A DNA stretch of 31,338 nucleotides from Phytophthora quininea (GCA_011947345.1 JAAVTG010000490.1:1-31338); one strand, 5' to 3'; positions 1 through 11,035 are shown, numbered from the stretch's first letter. Program-made: numbers and translations. Notes: a model not told the origin generated them from the letters alone.

Positions 1-18
1 CTCTTCAACATTTGCTCT

Positions 19-3000
19 TCAGGCTGCAGCCGCGTCAGCAACGATACCAGCAGCAGAGAACGTAAACTTCCCGACCTGGACTGTGGGCGTGCAAGGTTGA
101 GAGCCGCGGTCTGTGAACTGGACGCCTTGGCGAGCCGCCTCATCCATCAGCAGGCTGCGAACCCGCGCCACATCCTCTTCACTGCTGCCTCCATACACCA
201 CGTGGCGGGCACGAGTACCAAAACACGCCACCCCGCCAAGGTCAGGACGGGCATACATTGAATCCACAAAGGCGTAGAACTGCCTGTTGTTCGCATTGGT
301 TGTGAACGCGCAGTAGAACGGACTGCCTGCCATGGCATCGAGCTTCACCTGAGCGTCATTGTCGTCCACAGCACTACTCAAATACCACTCTAAATTGCGG
401 AAAGTGTCGGGCGTGCAGGATCGTCCCAAGCCCATGGCGTTGCGGGACTCCGAGTACGTCTCCACCAGTTGACGGAACTCCGACGGCTTGCGCTTGGCAA
501 AGGGCATCTTCAGTAGGCGCTTCTCCAGCAGCTCCAACACCTCGCGGGCCTGCGGTTTTCTGTCGATGGAAGTGCCGAGTCGAGCCGCCCCCACCACGAA
601 CTTGGCGAAGGTTAGATCTGTATCGCAGAGCTTCCGTACCGAAGCAAGAGCTGGGACGGCAATAGCAGCATGATCCACTCGATGCAGTTTCTGCATCATG
701 TGGATCACCTGGCAGGATTCAGCCGAGACGGCAGCACGGAGTCCACGATCGGTCGAGTTCAGTCTGCTAGGGTGAGAGAGCACCTCGACCAATCCTTCCA
801 GTCTTTCGATCGCCGCGCAGGCGCGTTGGACGTCCTCGGTTTTATCGTTGGCTGGGATGGTCGGGTCTCGCAGACGAGCAAAGATCGCCGCCGTGTTTGC
901 AAGAGTATCCCCGAGTATCGCCTTCTCAGAACTACCTTCAACAGTATCACTACTCTTCGAGTCAGACAACAGCAAACTCTTCAGTAAGTCCGTCACTTCC
1001 GCTGATTCGTCCACCGGTGCACTCTGCGTGGGCGCTGAGGAAGTCGTCCCCTTTGCTTTGCCCTTCTTCCCCTTTTACCTTTCTTCCCTTCTTTTGTTTG
1101 ACCCGACGGCATTTTCGAACGCACGGCGTCGCTCCTCGTCGCGCTGTGTGGATATGGATTGCCGCATGCGGTCAGCACGCACATTGCTCTCGTGCCGAAA
1201 CACACCGTCGCGTGGTCTCGCTCCTTCACATCTCGCTTGGCTTCTCTCAATAACCGCAATCGACGCCTCGATTTTGCGGGCCCACGTACGATCGGATGTC
1301 ACGTCACACACGCGTCGACCATGGCCGTCTTTAATACGAAGGTCGGCACCGAAGAGAGCAAGCAGCTCGTACATACTGCGATGGCCATATTTAACAGCCA
1401 GATGGGCCAGTGTTTCTTTCGTGTGGTATGTGGGGTGTTCAGGTCCAGTAGATTGTCTGCCTCGAGAATGATTCGAACAATGTCCTCATGGCCCGCGATA
1501 GCCGCGCTGTGCACAGCCATCGTGTTGCAAAGCATCTTTCGGGGCATTCGCAAGTCCCTTTGGCGAGGCTCCTTTCGGCAGTGAATCGCCGGCTGAAAGT
1601 TGAGCGCACCCAACTGGATCATAAACTCCACTAAGCCGGCATCATGTGCAGGCCCAGCGGCGGCCTGGTGGAGCAGTGAACAGAGGTCATCACGTGTAGC
1701 TTGCGAGAAATCTGTCGGATCGAATGTGCTCGGATCAGTGCCCGACACTGTGCAAAGCGACACCATGACCAGCAACTCTGGGTCCTTTTTAATTTCCGCC
1801 TTGATGTAATTCATCTCGTCGCTAGAAAGAGGACCCTCGCTTTCTTCAAGCAGGTCCATCAGGTCAGAGAACGTTTGCTCGCGATTTTTACCTTTCGTCC
1901 ACTTCTTGAACGAAGCTGTGCCAAACTCTTGGTCGACAAAGTCTGGCCGAGACGAGAACGTAAAGTACTTCTGTTCACAGACGAGAGAAGGCGTTGCAAA
2001 CTTGGCTGTAATCACAGCCGCAACCTTCCTGCACATGACTCGTACCTCTTCGCCGTCCAGTACCCCCGCTTGAACGATACGATTACCTGCCGGAAGCGCT
2101 CTTAAATCCAGCGTTCCATCTTCCTGAAGAGCATCCATAAGCGGAATCAAGTGCATCATCACCGCATCTTCCAACGCACGATTGATTCGATACTGGCGAG
2201 ATTCACCAGGCGTATGGCGAGCGATGTACTCGTCGTGGTACTGGCGCCGCCCCAACGCATCGCACATCTCGGTGAATGCGTCGGTAAGATCGTCATTCAG
2301 CTTCAGCATGTCCCGCGACAGAACTCGCGACTCGAAAAGCTCTTGCGAGCAAATGTCCGCAGCTTTACATAGCATCGCCTTTGATGAAACACCGCCCAGC
2401 ACAGACTTGTCATCTTCGGTAATAAGTCGGAAGATTTTCGACAAGTCTCTCTGGTGGAGCGCCGTTCGCACTTTGACGCCTTCTCTACCAGCAGGCGGCG
2501 TCACGCCTCGATACATTGCATCGACTGAAGTCGCGGTCATATGAGAGCTTAACAAGTACGTGCGATTGTACGAACCGTGCACTGCGGCTTCTCGTGAAGG
2601 CGTGAAGATCATTTGGTCGTAGATCTCGAGCACGTCATCGAAAAAGGGATGCGTCGAACGAAGCCTTGCTGCACCAGCGCGTTGTACAAGTGGCCGAACG
2701 CACGGAACCTTGACGTCACCATCAGCACTTCACCCGCTGCGTGTAGATACTGCAAATGATAATCTAGCATCAATAGCCCCGCCATCAACGGATTGTATCG
2801 GGCTAGGTTGTGGATGCGGCTCGACTGCTTGATTTCTCCAGCGCAGTTTTTGAGAATATCGTGGATCTCCTGGTCAGCCGTATGTACTGCGCGTTTGGCG
2901 ACGGTGGCCTCCATGTTCTTCATCAATTCTGTGGAGTGCTTAAACGTGAGACTCACATTACGACTGAGACCACCGTTTCCTTGCAGCGCAGCGACAGATT

Positions 3001-4194
3001 TGAGCCAGCAAATGCACGCGAACACCACCGGAACTGTAACCTTACGCGACGTAAAATACTCGTCCATCAACACCATAAAGGACCCAGCAAGCCCCGATGA
3101 CTGGTATCTCCTCATCCCAGTCGCAGCTTTGGTCACGAGTATCTGGTTATACAGCAAGGGCAACTGCTGAAGGAGGAAGACCACCATGTTGCTGTGGTCT
3201 GGGAGCACATACTGCGGAGTTCGCTCCTCTCCGTAGTTCTCGCCAAAGAATCCGTCCCGAAGGATCATCGTCGTCCGAGCTTCCGTCGGGATCGCGGAAG
3301 TGAAACTCATCAGAGTGCTCCCCACACTGATAAAGTCGATGAGTAGCATCCCAGGAGCGAACTGGTACGTCCCGTTCCTTTGGAAGCTCTCCCAGAAGTT
3401 TGTAACAGCAGTCGCCGCTTGCATCATGAAATTAGCAGGCGCTCTATCCATAACGATGGTAATAAAGTCCTCCGCCGTCTTCAGCGCTGGGTATCTCAGC
3501 TGCAGTCTGGCTGTCAGTGCCTGCGCATTCTCCATGGCCAATTTGACCGCTACCGTGGCCTCCACCATAGTGCGCTGCTGTTTCTTGACCTGGTCGTAGA
3601 CTGTAAAGACCCTCAACGAGCTCCTCCAGCTCTAGGAAGAAGTAGACCGCCTCCAGTCGCAGATCCTCCGCGAAGGCCTCATTGAAGAGCTGCGCCCTGT
3701 GTTGCTTGACGCTCTTGGGCGTGTCCTTGTCCTGCTGCGTCTCCAGACTCTGCTCGTCCGGGAAGAAATCCTCGTCGACCTGCAGCACCTCGTAGTAGTT
3801 CTCAAACTTGCGGCTCTGCGCCGTGTCGTCCCCTTGCTGCTGCTCCACCGTCAGCAGCGCCGAGTGCCAGCTCTTAAGCAGCTCCAGGAAGTGCTGGTGG
3901 CTTTGCTGCTGGCGCTCGCTGGCTCGGCCATCGGCCGCGAAGAAGGCAGACACGTGCTCCCGCAGAGTGATGGCGCACTGACAGGCCGCCAACGCCTTGG
4001 GCAGTTGGCTCAGCAGCCGCGGTGTGAGGCTCGTGGGCTCGCGCGCGATGTCCCGCACCACGTCGCTGAATGCATCCAGCTCCACGCAGCCGCCCATCTG
4101 GCGCCCTCTGCCCCGCGCGCAGCAGCCAGTCCAGGAAGAAGGCGGTGGCGCGCTTGTACCGCGCGTACTTGCTGGTCGGGAAGCTCGGCGCCAT
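19..4194 (-). pseudogene. DUF6604-type ankyrin-repeat protein, broken by four frameshifts and one stop
   Basis: Read from the ATG at 4194, the minus strand encodes one long protein of about 1390 codons spread over shifting frames. The N-terminus (SKYARYKRATAFFLDWLLRA) and the following helical region (a CQCAITLREHVSAFFAADGR stretch; VYDQVKKQQRTMVEATVAVK) fit the DUF6604 domain found in oomycete and fungal ankyrin proteins. Ankyrin-like repeats lie near 1600-1300 (AVHSAAIAGHEDIVRIILEA; TLAHLAVKYGH with YELLALFGADLRIKDGHG). The frame changes at the runs near 4111-4114, 3610-3612, 2641-2648 and 1432-1435, each explained by one base gained or lost. A TAA at 1075-1077 splits the last frame, which continues unchanged to the TGA at 19-21. 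No GT-AG intron explains the shifts. Function is unknown; ankyrin repeats suggest protein binding. It is either a pseudogene or a gene with homopolymer sequencing errors. Confidence 0.75.
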
Positions 4195-4907
4195 CGGAGA
4201 TCCTGGAGAACTTGACGTGCACTACACTACTGGAATCAGAGCTGGTATTATCAGATTTTTTTCGATCAATGAAGTCTTGGGTTTTGCACAGCATATCACC
4301 AACTCACCAAGCGTTGTGAGAAGCACGCGGACGACAGCAGTGTCCGGACCTCTGGGCATGGTCGATAACCCCATCTGCAGCTGCAGCTGTTGCAGTGCGT
4401 GAATGCTGCACAACGAGCCGACAATTCACGCTTTGCAGGCGCGCATGAGTGGGTACGAAATGCGTTGAGGTTGTTGGATGCAGCAACAATGCTGCTCCAT
4501 GACCGATATGAAGGAGATGGGGTAGACTGCTAGAACTACACATGGAGTCGCCTGAAGGCACACCAAGTTGGGCAGGAAATGTCCAACAGTAGCACTACCA
4601 GCCCAATCCTCTAGTTGAGCCTGAAAGACAAAATTATTCGTACACGACAGCAAAATGGCACAGAGCGAGTTCGAGCACATGAAAGCACAACGCCTGTGAG
4701 ACCTCGCGTAGGGCATGCAGGGGCAAATGCTGTGGGCAGCGCCACCACTCGATGTACACAAACGAATTGCGGGCGGCTCAAAGCTTGTTAAAAAAATAGG
4801 TGATTTGTTCATTCAGGTCTCGCGGTAAGCAGTCGCCAATCCAAGTCCTCCACCCCCAACACGTGAGCACCACATCGTGCATGGCAAACTCCACAATAAG
4901 GATTGTA
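4195..4907. other. Intergenic region upstream of the DUF6604 gene
   Basis: About 710 bases of lower GC content with no convincing gene. A 128-codon minus-strand ORF (4426-4812) shows no recognisable motif and no coding-like composition. The stretch presumably holds the promoter of the DUF6604 gene, but no good initiator match was found. Its right edge is where homology to the amplified transporter unit begins. Confidence 0.5.
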
Positions 4908-5030
4908 TAAGTGAAACTAACATTGATTTGGCTGCTCGCCTTTCGCGGACACCCCGCAGAGCTAGCTAGGGTTCTACTACCCTGGTACTATCATCGTAGT
5001 ACCGAGCCGACACCGAGGCCACTGCAGTGC

Positions 5031-6499
5031 TTACTGCTCGCGCTTCGAGTCGTACTCGGCCTGGATCTCCTCGGCCGACTTGCCCGACGTCTCCGGCACC
5101 ATCTTGAGCGCCAGCAGGTAGAAGAGCGCCAGCAGCACCACGAACGGCACGTACGCGTAGTCGTTCAGCGCGTCCGAGACGTACGGGTACGATACGCCAA
5201 CGATCAGGTTGCACAGCCAGTTGATGCCGATGCAGAGCGACGACGCGCTGGCGCGGATCGAGTCCGGGAAGATGTCGGCCGTCATGACCCACACGAGCGG
5301 GCCCAGCGTCACGCCGAACACGATCACGTACAGCGCCGTGAAGACGATCGACAGCGTAGACACGTCCACGATGAAGGCCAGCGTCATGCCCACCGACATG
5401 ACCACCATGCCCGAGAGGCCCCACAGGATCATGTTGCGCGCGCCGAAGCGGTTGGCCAGCACGCCCGTGAAGAAGGCCGGGAAGATGTTGATGAAATCGA
5501 TGATGAGCGTGCCCACGCGCGAGTCCGAGATGCCCGCGTCCGAGAAGATGCTCCCGAGTAGTAGAAGACGGCGTTGATGCCCGACAGCTGCTGCGAGCAC
5601 GACAGCAAGATGCCCGTCAGGAGCTGCATGCGGTAGCGCGGCGCGAACATGGACTCCGTCTTGGGGGTCGCGTCGATCAGACCCTCCTCGGCGCTCGTCT
5701 TGGCCACCTCGAGCCACGACAGAGCCGTCTGCACATGCTCCTCGCCGTACAGGCGCGCGATCACCTGCTTGGCCTCCTCCTTGCGGCCCTTGGTCAGCAG
5801 CCACGCGGGCGACTCGACGCACATCGACGGCGCCAGCAGCAGGTAGACGACGGCCAGCACCACGGGGAACGCCGCCAGGTAGCGCCAGCCGCTGCTCGTG
5901 TTGGCGAAGAAGAAGCAGATCGCCGGCACCAAGATACCGATGGTCGTGAAAATCTGCAGGCCCAGGCCCAGCGTGTTGCGCATGTGCGGCGGCGACAGCT
6001 CGTTCACGTAGCCGCCGATCGTGGCCGTGGCCGTGCCGGACGCGATGCCGGCGATGAGGCGGCCCAGCGCGAACAGCCAGACGTTCGACACGGACGCCTG
6101 CACCACGCCGCCCACGATCATGAAAACGCAGTTGCCCATCAGAGCCTTCTTGCGGCCGAACTTGTCGCTGAAGTGGCCGCAGCACAGCGAGCCCACCATG
6201 GCGCCGAAGATCCAGGCGTTCACGGCGAACGTCCACTCGAGCTTCGAGTGGCCCGGGAACATGAGGCACGTGTCCTCGGCCACGGGGCGCGCGTTGCACT
6301 GGTCCGTGTCGTTGTACTGCGACAGGTTCATTTGCGAGGTGGACCAACCGCTCTGGAACGGCTGCATCCACGACAGCAGCGCGCTCGTGTACAGGATGGC
6401 TTTGGGCTTGATGAGGCGCGCCGCGGCCTTGTTGGCCTCGTCGAAGGCGGTGACGGGCTTGGGCGACCCCGCCTGCGCGTACGCGTCGTTGTCGGCCAT
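5031..6499 (-). pseudogene. Sugar-porter MFS transporter copy T1, one frameshift
   Basis: Same gene as T2 and T4 but 1469 instead of 1470 bases. One base is missing in the CCC run at 5553-5555 (CCCC in T3), so the frame shifts just after codon 316, inside the QQLSGINAVFYYSG signature of the seventh membrane segment. The N-terminal 316 codons and the C-terminal part are otherwise intact and keep all sugar-porter motifs. The product would lose the second half of the transporter. The start is the ATG at 6499, about 35 bases downstream of an initiator match. It shares a bidirectional promoter with T2. The deletion is in a homopolymer, so a sequencing error is a real alternative to pseudogenisation. 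Confidence 0.85.
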
Positions 6500-6533
6500 G
6501 CTACTTGACTGGTTGACTTGTTTGGGACTGGGT

Positions 6534-6549
6534 CAATTGGAAAGTGAGC
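6534..6549 (-). promoter_or_regulatory. Oomycete initiator-like element of T1
   Basis: The minus strand reads GCTCACTTTCCAATTG, matching 14 of 16 positions of the oomycete initiator consensus GCTCATTYYNCAWTTT. It lies about 35 bases upstream of the T1 ATG, a typical distance for short oomycete leaders. The identical element precedes T4. Confidence 0.6.
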
Positions 6550-7994
6550 TGCTCGTGGCCGTTTGCTGGAGGCGGTACCGCACTCACCGTCGCGGTCACC
6601 GCTGTTGGCTGGCGCTAACGATCGAGGCCGTGAAAGGGATCGGCCACGTTGAACTTTGGGGCCGGCAAGGGATCCGCTCGCCGCAGAGAACCGCGAGCTT
6701 CAGCGCCGGCTGGCGATTGAAAGTGTGCACGGGCTTTCAATCTCGGACGAGCACACCGCGCTAGACTTGGCCCAGGCGTGAATCCGGTCTGCTTGGAACC
6801 GTGTATCGCGGGATCCAAGTGCAGAAACGGTCGCGAGTCGCCGTTGTGTTAACAAGATTTGACGACGTCACGAGCACGATCGCGGGGCACTGCGCGGCAC
6901 TTGATTCATGCCGCATGCTTGCACGCAGCATTACATCCAACTTTGCACTCCAGAGTCGGGAGTCCAAAGCACCAGGGAGAGGATGCAAAGACTCTGACAG
7001 AGTCTGCATTGCAGACGACAGCAAGCGCCGTGGTGGTAATTGTACCGTACCGCATCGTACCGTACGCGTACTGGAATTTGGGCTGACTCAGGTTGTACTA
7101 AATTCTGGCCTTGTCTCATGATCTATTTTGATTCTGTATACTTTTTTTTGCCAAAAATGCTACTACCGGTCGTACATGTATCAATCGCTTTGGTTGGTTG
7201 TTGGTGCTCCTGCTATGTATCTACCACGCTGCTCCATGACGCTGCAGCACTTCGTTAGAATACGCTGTTGCCTGCAGCGGCGGCAGAAATCTTCAGCGTT
7301 CGTTCACAATCTACCTCCCCTACCTCCTGTTTGCTATTCTAATGTACCTCGTGCGACCCGTGGAAATCTAGCGGAAGCCGGTGTTTGTATCAAAAAGACA
7401 AGGAGAAATAGGCAACGCTGCTGCCCAACAGCTTGCGCGCAAAAAGAACAGCTTCAGAAACCCGCGTTTGTAGCACTCCTAGTGTCCTGTCGGCTCGGCT
7501 TAAGTGCTCATGCTCCCTACAGCCTACCGGTTGAAGCAGCTAGAAAACATCCGCGGGCCGAGAAGGGGTTCAGGAGTGGCAAATGGACTGTAATGTCCTG
7601 GAACAGCGCGACGGATCCGCAGCGAGAAGAGTGCTCCGTCGCCACTGGAGATCGCGTTGGATACCACCGTAGACAGCGACCCGGCCCAATGGCACTACAG
7701 CACCCCGCCACCAATGTGATGTGCTACCGAGTTTGACACGGGAAGCCGGCACCACCTCGCGTGTCTGGGCGCGACCCTAAAGTCGCCCACGACTTCAAAA
7801 ACGTCAATTTGATGGCCAAGCTCCACTTCAAATCGCAGCACTATCGACGCCGATCGCCATACGGCTGCACACGAAAACGCAACATACAGTGCCGTGGCGA
7901 AAGGCCGCGTGCCGGCAATCAAGTGAGCCCGATCCTGCCTGCCGGTCCAGGTGTACTACCGCTGCAAGACCGCAATTCTGACAGCCCAACCATT

Positions 7995-8009
7995 GCCACT
8001 TTCCAATTG
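7995..8009 (+). promoter_or_regulatory. Initiator-like element of T2
   Basis: GCCACTTTCCAATTG shares the CACTTTCCAATTG core with the T1/T4 element, but the bases upstream of the core differ because the spacer sequence joins here. It lies about 35 bases upstream of the T2 ATG. Confidence 0.45.
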
Positions 8010-8043
8010 ACCCAGTCCCAAACAAGTCAACCAGTCAAGTAGC

Positions 8044-9513
8044 ATGGCCGACAACGACGCGTACGCGCAGGCGGGGTCGCCCAAGCCCGTCACCGCCTTC
8101 GACGAGGCCAACAAGGCCGCGGCGCGCCTCATCAAGCCCAAAGCCATCCTGTACACGAGCGCGCTGCTGTCGTGGATGCAGCCGTTCCAGAGCGGTTGGT
8201 CCACCTCGCAAATGAACCTGTCGCAGTACAACGACACGGACCAGTGCAACGCGCGCCCCGTGGCCGAGGACACGTGCCTCATGTTCCCGGGCCACTCGAA
8301 GCTCGAGTGGACGTTCGCCGTGAACGCCTGGATCTTCGGCGCCATGGTGGGCTCGCTGTGCTGCGGCCACTTCAGCGACAAGTTCGGCCGCAAGAAGGCT
8401 CTGATGGGCAACTGCGTTTTCATGATCGTGGGCGGCGTGGTGCAGGCGTCCGTGTCGAACGTCTGGCTGTTCGCGCTGGGCCGCCTCATCGCCGGCATCG
8501 CGTCCGGCACGGCCACGGCCACGATCGGCGGCTACGTGAACGAGCTGTCGCCGCCGCACATGCGCAACACGCTGGGCCTGGGCCTGCAGATTTTCACGAC
8601 CATCGGTATCTTGGTGCCGGCGATCTGCTTCTTCTTCGCCAACACGAGCAGCGGCTGGCGCTACCTGGCGGCGTTCCCCGTGGTGCTGGCCGTCGTCTAC
8701 CTGCTGCTGGCGCCGTCGATGTGCGTCGAGTCGCCCGCGTGGCTGCTGACCAAGGGCCGCAAGGAGGAGGCCAAGCAGGTGATCGCGCGCCTGTACGGCG
8801 AGGAGCATGTGCAGACGGCTCTGTCGTGGCTCGAGGTGGCCAAGACGAGCGCCGAGGAGGGTCTGATCGACGCGACCCCCAAGACGGAGTCCATGTTCGC
8901 GCCGCGCTACCGCATGCAGCTCCTGACGGGCATCTTGCTGTCGTGCTCGCAGCAGCTGTCGGGCATCAACGCCGTCTTCTACTACTCGGGCAGCATCTTC
9001 TCGGACGCGGGCATCTCGGACTCGCGCGTGGGCACGCTCATCATCGATTTCATCAACATCTTCCCGGCCTTCTTCACGGGCGTGCTGGCCAACCGCTTCG
9101 GCGCGCGCAACATGATCCTGTGGGGCCTCTCGGGCATGGTGGTCATGTCGGTGGGCATGACGCTGGCCTTCATCGTGGACGTGTCTACGCTGTCGATCGT
9201 CTTCACGGCGCTGTACGTGATCGTGTTCGGCGTGACGCTGGGCCCGCTCGTGTGGGTCATGACGGCCGACATCTTCCCGGACTCGATCCGCGCCAGCGCG
9301 TCGTCGCTCTGCATCGGCATCAACTGGCTGTGCAACCTGATCGTTGGCGTATCGTACCCGTACGTCTCGGACGCGCTGAACGACTACGCGTACGTGCCGT
9401 TCGTGGTGCTGCTGGCGCTCTTCTACCTGCTGGCGCTCAAGATGGTGCCGGAGACGTCGGGCAAGTCGGCCGAGGAGATCCAGGCCGAGTACGACTCGAA
9501 GCGCGAGCAGTAA
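8044..9513 (+). CDS. Sugar-porter family MFS transporter (T2), intact
   Basis: A 489-residue major facilitator protein of the sugar porter family, a usual length, predicted to sit in a membrane and move a hexose or similar sugar, probably with protons. Twelve hydrophobic segments can be traced. Family motifs in order: DKFGRKK after segment 2 (112-118), GRLIAGIASG and NELSPPHMR (about 146-174), ESPAWLL (229-235) before the central loop, QQLSGINAVFYY in segment 7 (303-314), GPLVWVMTADIFPDSIR (400-416), and PETSGKSAEEI (469-479) at the C-terminus. Cysteines 68 and 78 lie in the first extracellular loop. GC-rich third positions contrast with the AT-richer flanks. It faces SCRa convergently and shares a promoter spacer with T1. 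The substrate cannot be read from sequence. The encoded protein is identical to that of T4. Confidence 0.93.
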   Translation: MADNDAYAQAGSPKPVTAFDEANKAAARLIKPKAILYTSALLSWMQPFQSGWSTSQMNLSQYNDTDQCNARPVAEDTCLMFPGHSKLEWTFAVNAWIFGAMVGSLCCGHFSDKFGRKKALMGNCVFMIVGGVVQASVSNVWLFALGRLIAGIASGTATATIGGYVNELSPPHMRNTLGLGLQIFTTIGILVPAICFFFANTSSGWRYLAAFPVVLAVVYLLLAPSMCVESPAWLLTKGRKEEAKQVIARLYGEEHVQTALSWLEVAKTSAEEGLIDATPKTESMFAPRYRMQLLTGILLSCSQQLSGINAVFYYSGSIFSDAGISDSRVGTLIIDFINIFPAFFTGVLANRFGARNMILWGLSGMVVMSVGMTLAFIVDVSTLSIVFTALYVIVFGVTLGPLVWVMTADIFPDSIRASASSLCIGINWLCNLIVGVSYPYVSDALNDYAYVPFVVLLALFYLLALKMVPETSGKSAEEIQAEYDSKREQ

Positions 9514-10186
9514 GCACTGCAGTGGCCTCGGTGTCGGCTCGGTACTACGATGATAGTACCAGGGTAGTAGAACCCTAGCTAGCTCTGCGGGGTGTCCGCG
9601 AAAGGCGAGCAGCCAAATCAATGTTAGTTTTCACTTACCGGTATTGCTTTCTTGTGGTGCTTGCCGTTTGGTGCTGGTGGTTGCGTTGGTTGCTTGGCTG
9701 TGTAAATACTATTCAGATCAGCAAACATACCGTACTGCATGGCCACAGTATCTTTTGTAACGATAGTATTTTTCAAGTATTATACATGTACGTGAAGTAT
9801 GCTACTTCGTACTTCGAAGTACTATACAGGACTACAGAAGCCCGGAAGCAAGTCACGGGGAAAAATGCAATCGACTTGCATCCGCGGGGAAGGTACCGGT
9901 ATCGGAGAGATTATGTGGCAGTTTTCTTATAGCAATTAACTGCAGCACGGTGAGGCCCGTTGCTTCCCGGTTATTCTTACACCCGTACACCGTACACAGT
10001 AGAGAGAATAAAGTTGATAAACTTGATGGGAACAACTGGTCTAGTTAGTTGACAAACTATCAGGTATGTAGCAAAGTCATCTGGTGTTCAAATTGCTTGC
10101 TGGGCGGAGGTAAATTTCGCATTTGTGCATTATTACCTGTAGTAATGTTCACTAGTGCTTTTACTCTCGCTTCGGTCGGGTCGCGT
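9514..10186. other. Convergent 3' region between T2 and SCRa, with empty Helentron site
   Basis: No gene. It contains the uninterrupted target sequence (AAA at 9704-9706, TTT on the minus strand) where the related right arm carries the Helentron. A perfect 14-base palindrome, GTACTTCGAAGTAC, lies at 9809-9822 and recurs in the two other copies of this region; it may act in 3'-end structure for the convergent genes. Several GTAC-rich short repeats surround it. Confidence 0.6.
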
Positions 10187-10402
10187 TTACTTGCAAGGGT
10201 TGCCGTACTTGCAGCTCTGGATGCAGCAGTAATTGAAGTCCCATGTGGTCTTCGTCTTGCAGCACGCGGTCATTCGCGCAGCAAGATCTCCGCCGTAGAA
10301 GCTGTAGCCACATTCTGCGATCGCGCACGATGGCTCGCCTTCGGCTTGAGCAGAGGAGGCGGTCACGGCGACGAGGAGGACGACGAAGGAAGCGAAGTTC
10401 AT
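10187..10402 (-). CDS. Small secreted cysteine-rich protein SCRa (PcF/SCR-like)
   Basis: A 71-residue precursor: signal peptide about 1-20 (hydrophobic core FVVLLVAV, cleavage likely after AQA), then a mature peptide of about 51 residues with eight cysteines at 26, 31, 47, 48, 59, 60, 64 and 70, including two CC pairs. Size, signal peptide and cysteine density recall the PcF/SCR74-like secreted proteins of Phytophthora, some of which act on plants as phytotoxic or effector peptides; this assignment is by appearance only. The start is chosen at 10402 because the signal peptide begins there and an initiator lies 55-70 bases upstream, although the frame stays open farther upstream. Compared with SCRb and SCRc it has only two base changes, both altering residues (D58Y, V61I). 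It converges on T2. Confidence 0.75.
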   Translation of the reverse strand: MNFASFVVLLVAVTASSAQAEGEPSCAIAECGYSFYGGDLAARMTACCKTKTTWDFNYCCIQSCKYGNPCK

Positions 10403-10456
10403 TGTGAGCTGCTTGGTCGGCAGCTCGGCCGCGGTGGTTGTTGAGATTGACTTGGC

Positions 10457-10472
10457 AAAAAGCGGAATGAGT
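10457..10472 (-). promoter_or_regulatory. Oomycete initiator-like element of SCRa
   Basis: The minus strand reads ACTCATTCCGCTTTTT, 14 of 16 matches to the oomycete initiator consensus, 55-70 bases upstream of the chosen ATG. It supports that ATG and not one farther upstream. Confidence 0.65.
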
Positions 10473-10621
10473 TGGTGGGGAACTCTCACGGTGGATGTTC
10501 AACAAGATAACACGAAGTATTATTAATAATAGCTTGAGTTGATGATTGTTCGCTTCCAGAACGAAAACTCTCCTGCAGGATTTGACGTTTACTCTGTGTT
10601 TGCGGCTTTCATTTTTCTCTG

Positions 10622-10870
10622 CATCTACAAGCGAAATCGCACGTGGTACTCACACGGTAACACCCGACACTTTCCAGCTGCTTTATGGTTGTACAACAGA
10701 AAAACAGGCGTTAAAACCCATATCTTCGCTGCTGTTGCATCACCGTAAGTTTTGGCAACGTTTTACCACATGAGCTAGGAAAACACGGTAAACTAGTATT
10801 TGACTAATACGTGATATTATAACCACACCGCGCTCTAAGCAGGCGATCGGGCGATAACAAATGTAATCGT
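10622..10870. other. Unique centre of the large inverted repeat
   Basis: 249 bases between the two arms, not repeated elsewhere in the window and without a convincing gene. The sequence on each side (CTCTG at 10617-10621 and CAGAG from 10871) is complementary. Confidence 0.75.
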
Positions 10871-11019
10871 CAGAGAAAAATGAAAGCCGCAAACACAGAG
10901 TAAACGTCAAATCCTGCAGGCGAGTTTTCGTTCTGGAAGCGAACAATCATCAACTCAAGCTATTATTAATAATACTTCGTGTTATCTTGTTGAACATCCA
11001 CCGTGAGAGTTCCCCACCA

Positions 11020-11035
11020 ACTCATTCCGCTTTTT
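11020..11035 (+). promoter_or_regulatory. Oomycete initiator-like element of SCRb
   Basis: ACTCATTCCGCTTTTT, 14 of 16 matches to the initiator consensus, 55-70 bases upstream of the SCRb ATG. Confidence 0.65.

Larger units (their letters stand above)
6500..8043. promoter_or_regulatory. Bidirectional promoter spacer between T1 and T2
   Basis: This 1.5 kb non-coding spacer separates two divergent transporter copies. Its outer 45 or so bases at both ends are the same sequence inverted (the 5' leaders of T1 and T2, including CACTTTCCAATTG). The inside is unique and differs at the two sides. The whole spacer recurs in inverted orientation at 24809-26348. ORFs in it lack motifs. A cluster of GTACCG-like units lies near 7040-7070. 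Confidence 0.7.
4908..10621. repeat. Left arm of large inverted repeat (T1, spacer, T2, SCRa)
   Basis: This 5.7 kb block reappears inverted as 10871-11787 plus 23149-27941; the two pieces of the right arm are separated by the Helentron. Homology starts at the TAAGTGAAA just left of T1 and ends at the CTCTG at 10617-10621, whose complement opens the other arm at 10871. Differences seen by eye are few and are mostly homopolymer lengths, implying recent duplication. Confidence 0.85.

Noticed and set aside
4426..4812. A 128-codon minus-strand ORF as a gene
   Set aside because: No motif, no signal peptide, and no initiator or conserved context; it lies in the AT-richer intergenic stretch.
8172..9578. 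A 468-codon Arg/His/Gly-rich frame overlapping T2, and the same over T4
   Set aside because: It lies in an alternative frame of a GC-rich transporter gene, has low-complexity composition and no motif; GC-rich third positions create such shadows.
8035..9621. A 528-codon antisense frame over T2
   Set aside because: Antisense shadow of the same gene, with biased His/Arg/Val composition and no domain.
10001..10490. A 131-codon plus-strand ORF opposite SCRa (10049-10444), with a longer N-terminus for SCR
   Set aside because: It is the complement of the SCR coding sequence. The longer SCR start would place the signal peptide internally and overlap the initiator.
10540..10950. Facing short ORFs with the same protein start, considered as a gene pair
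   Set aside because: They are the two arms of the inverted repeat read in opposite directions; neither has coding features.
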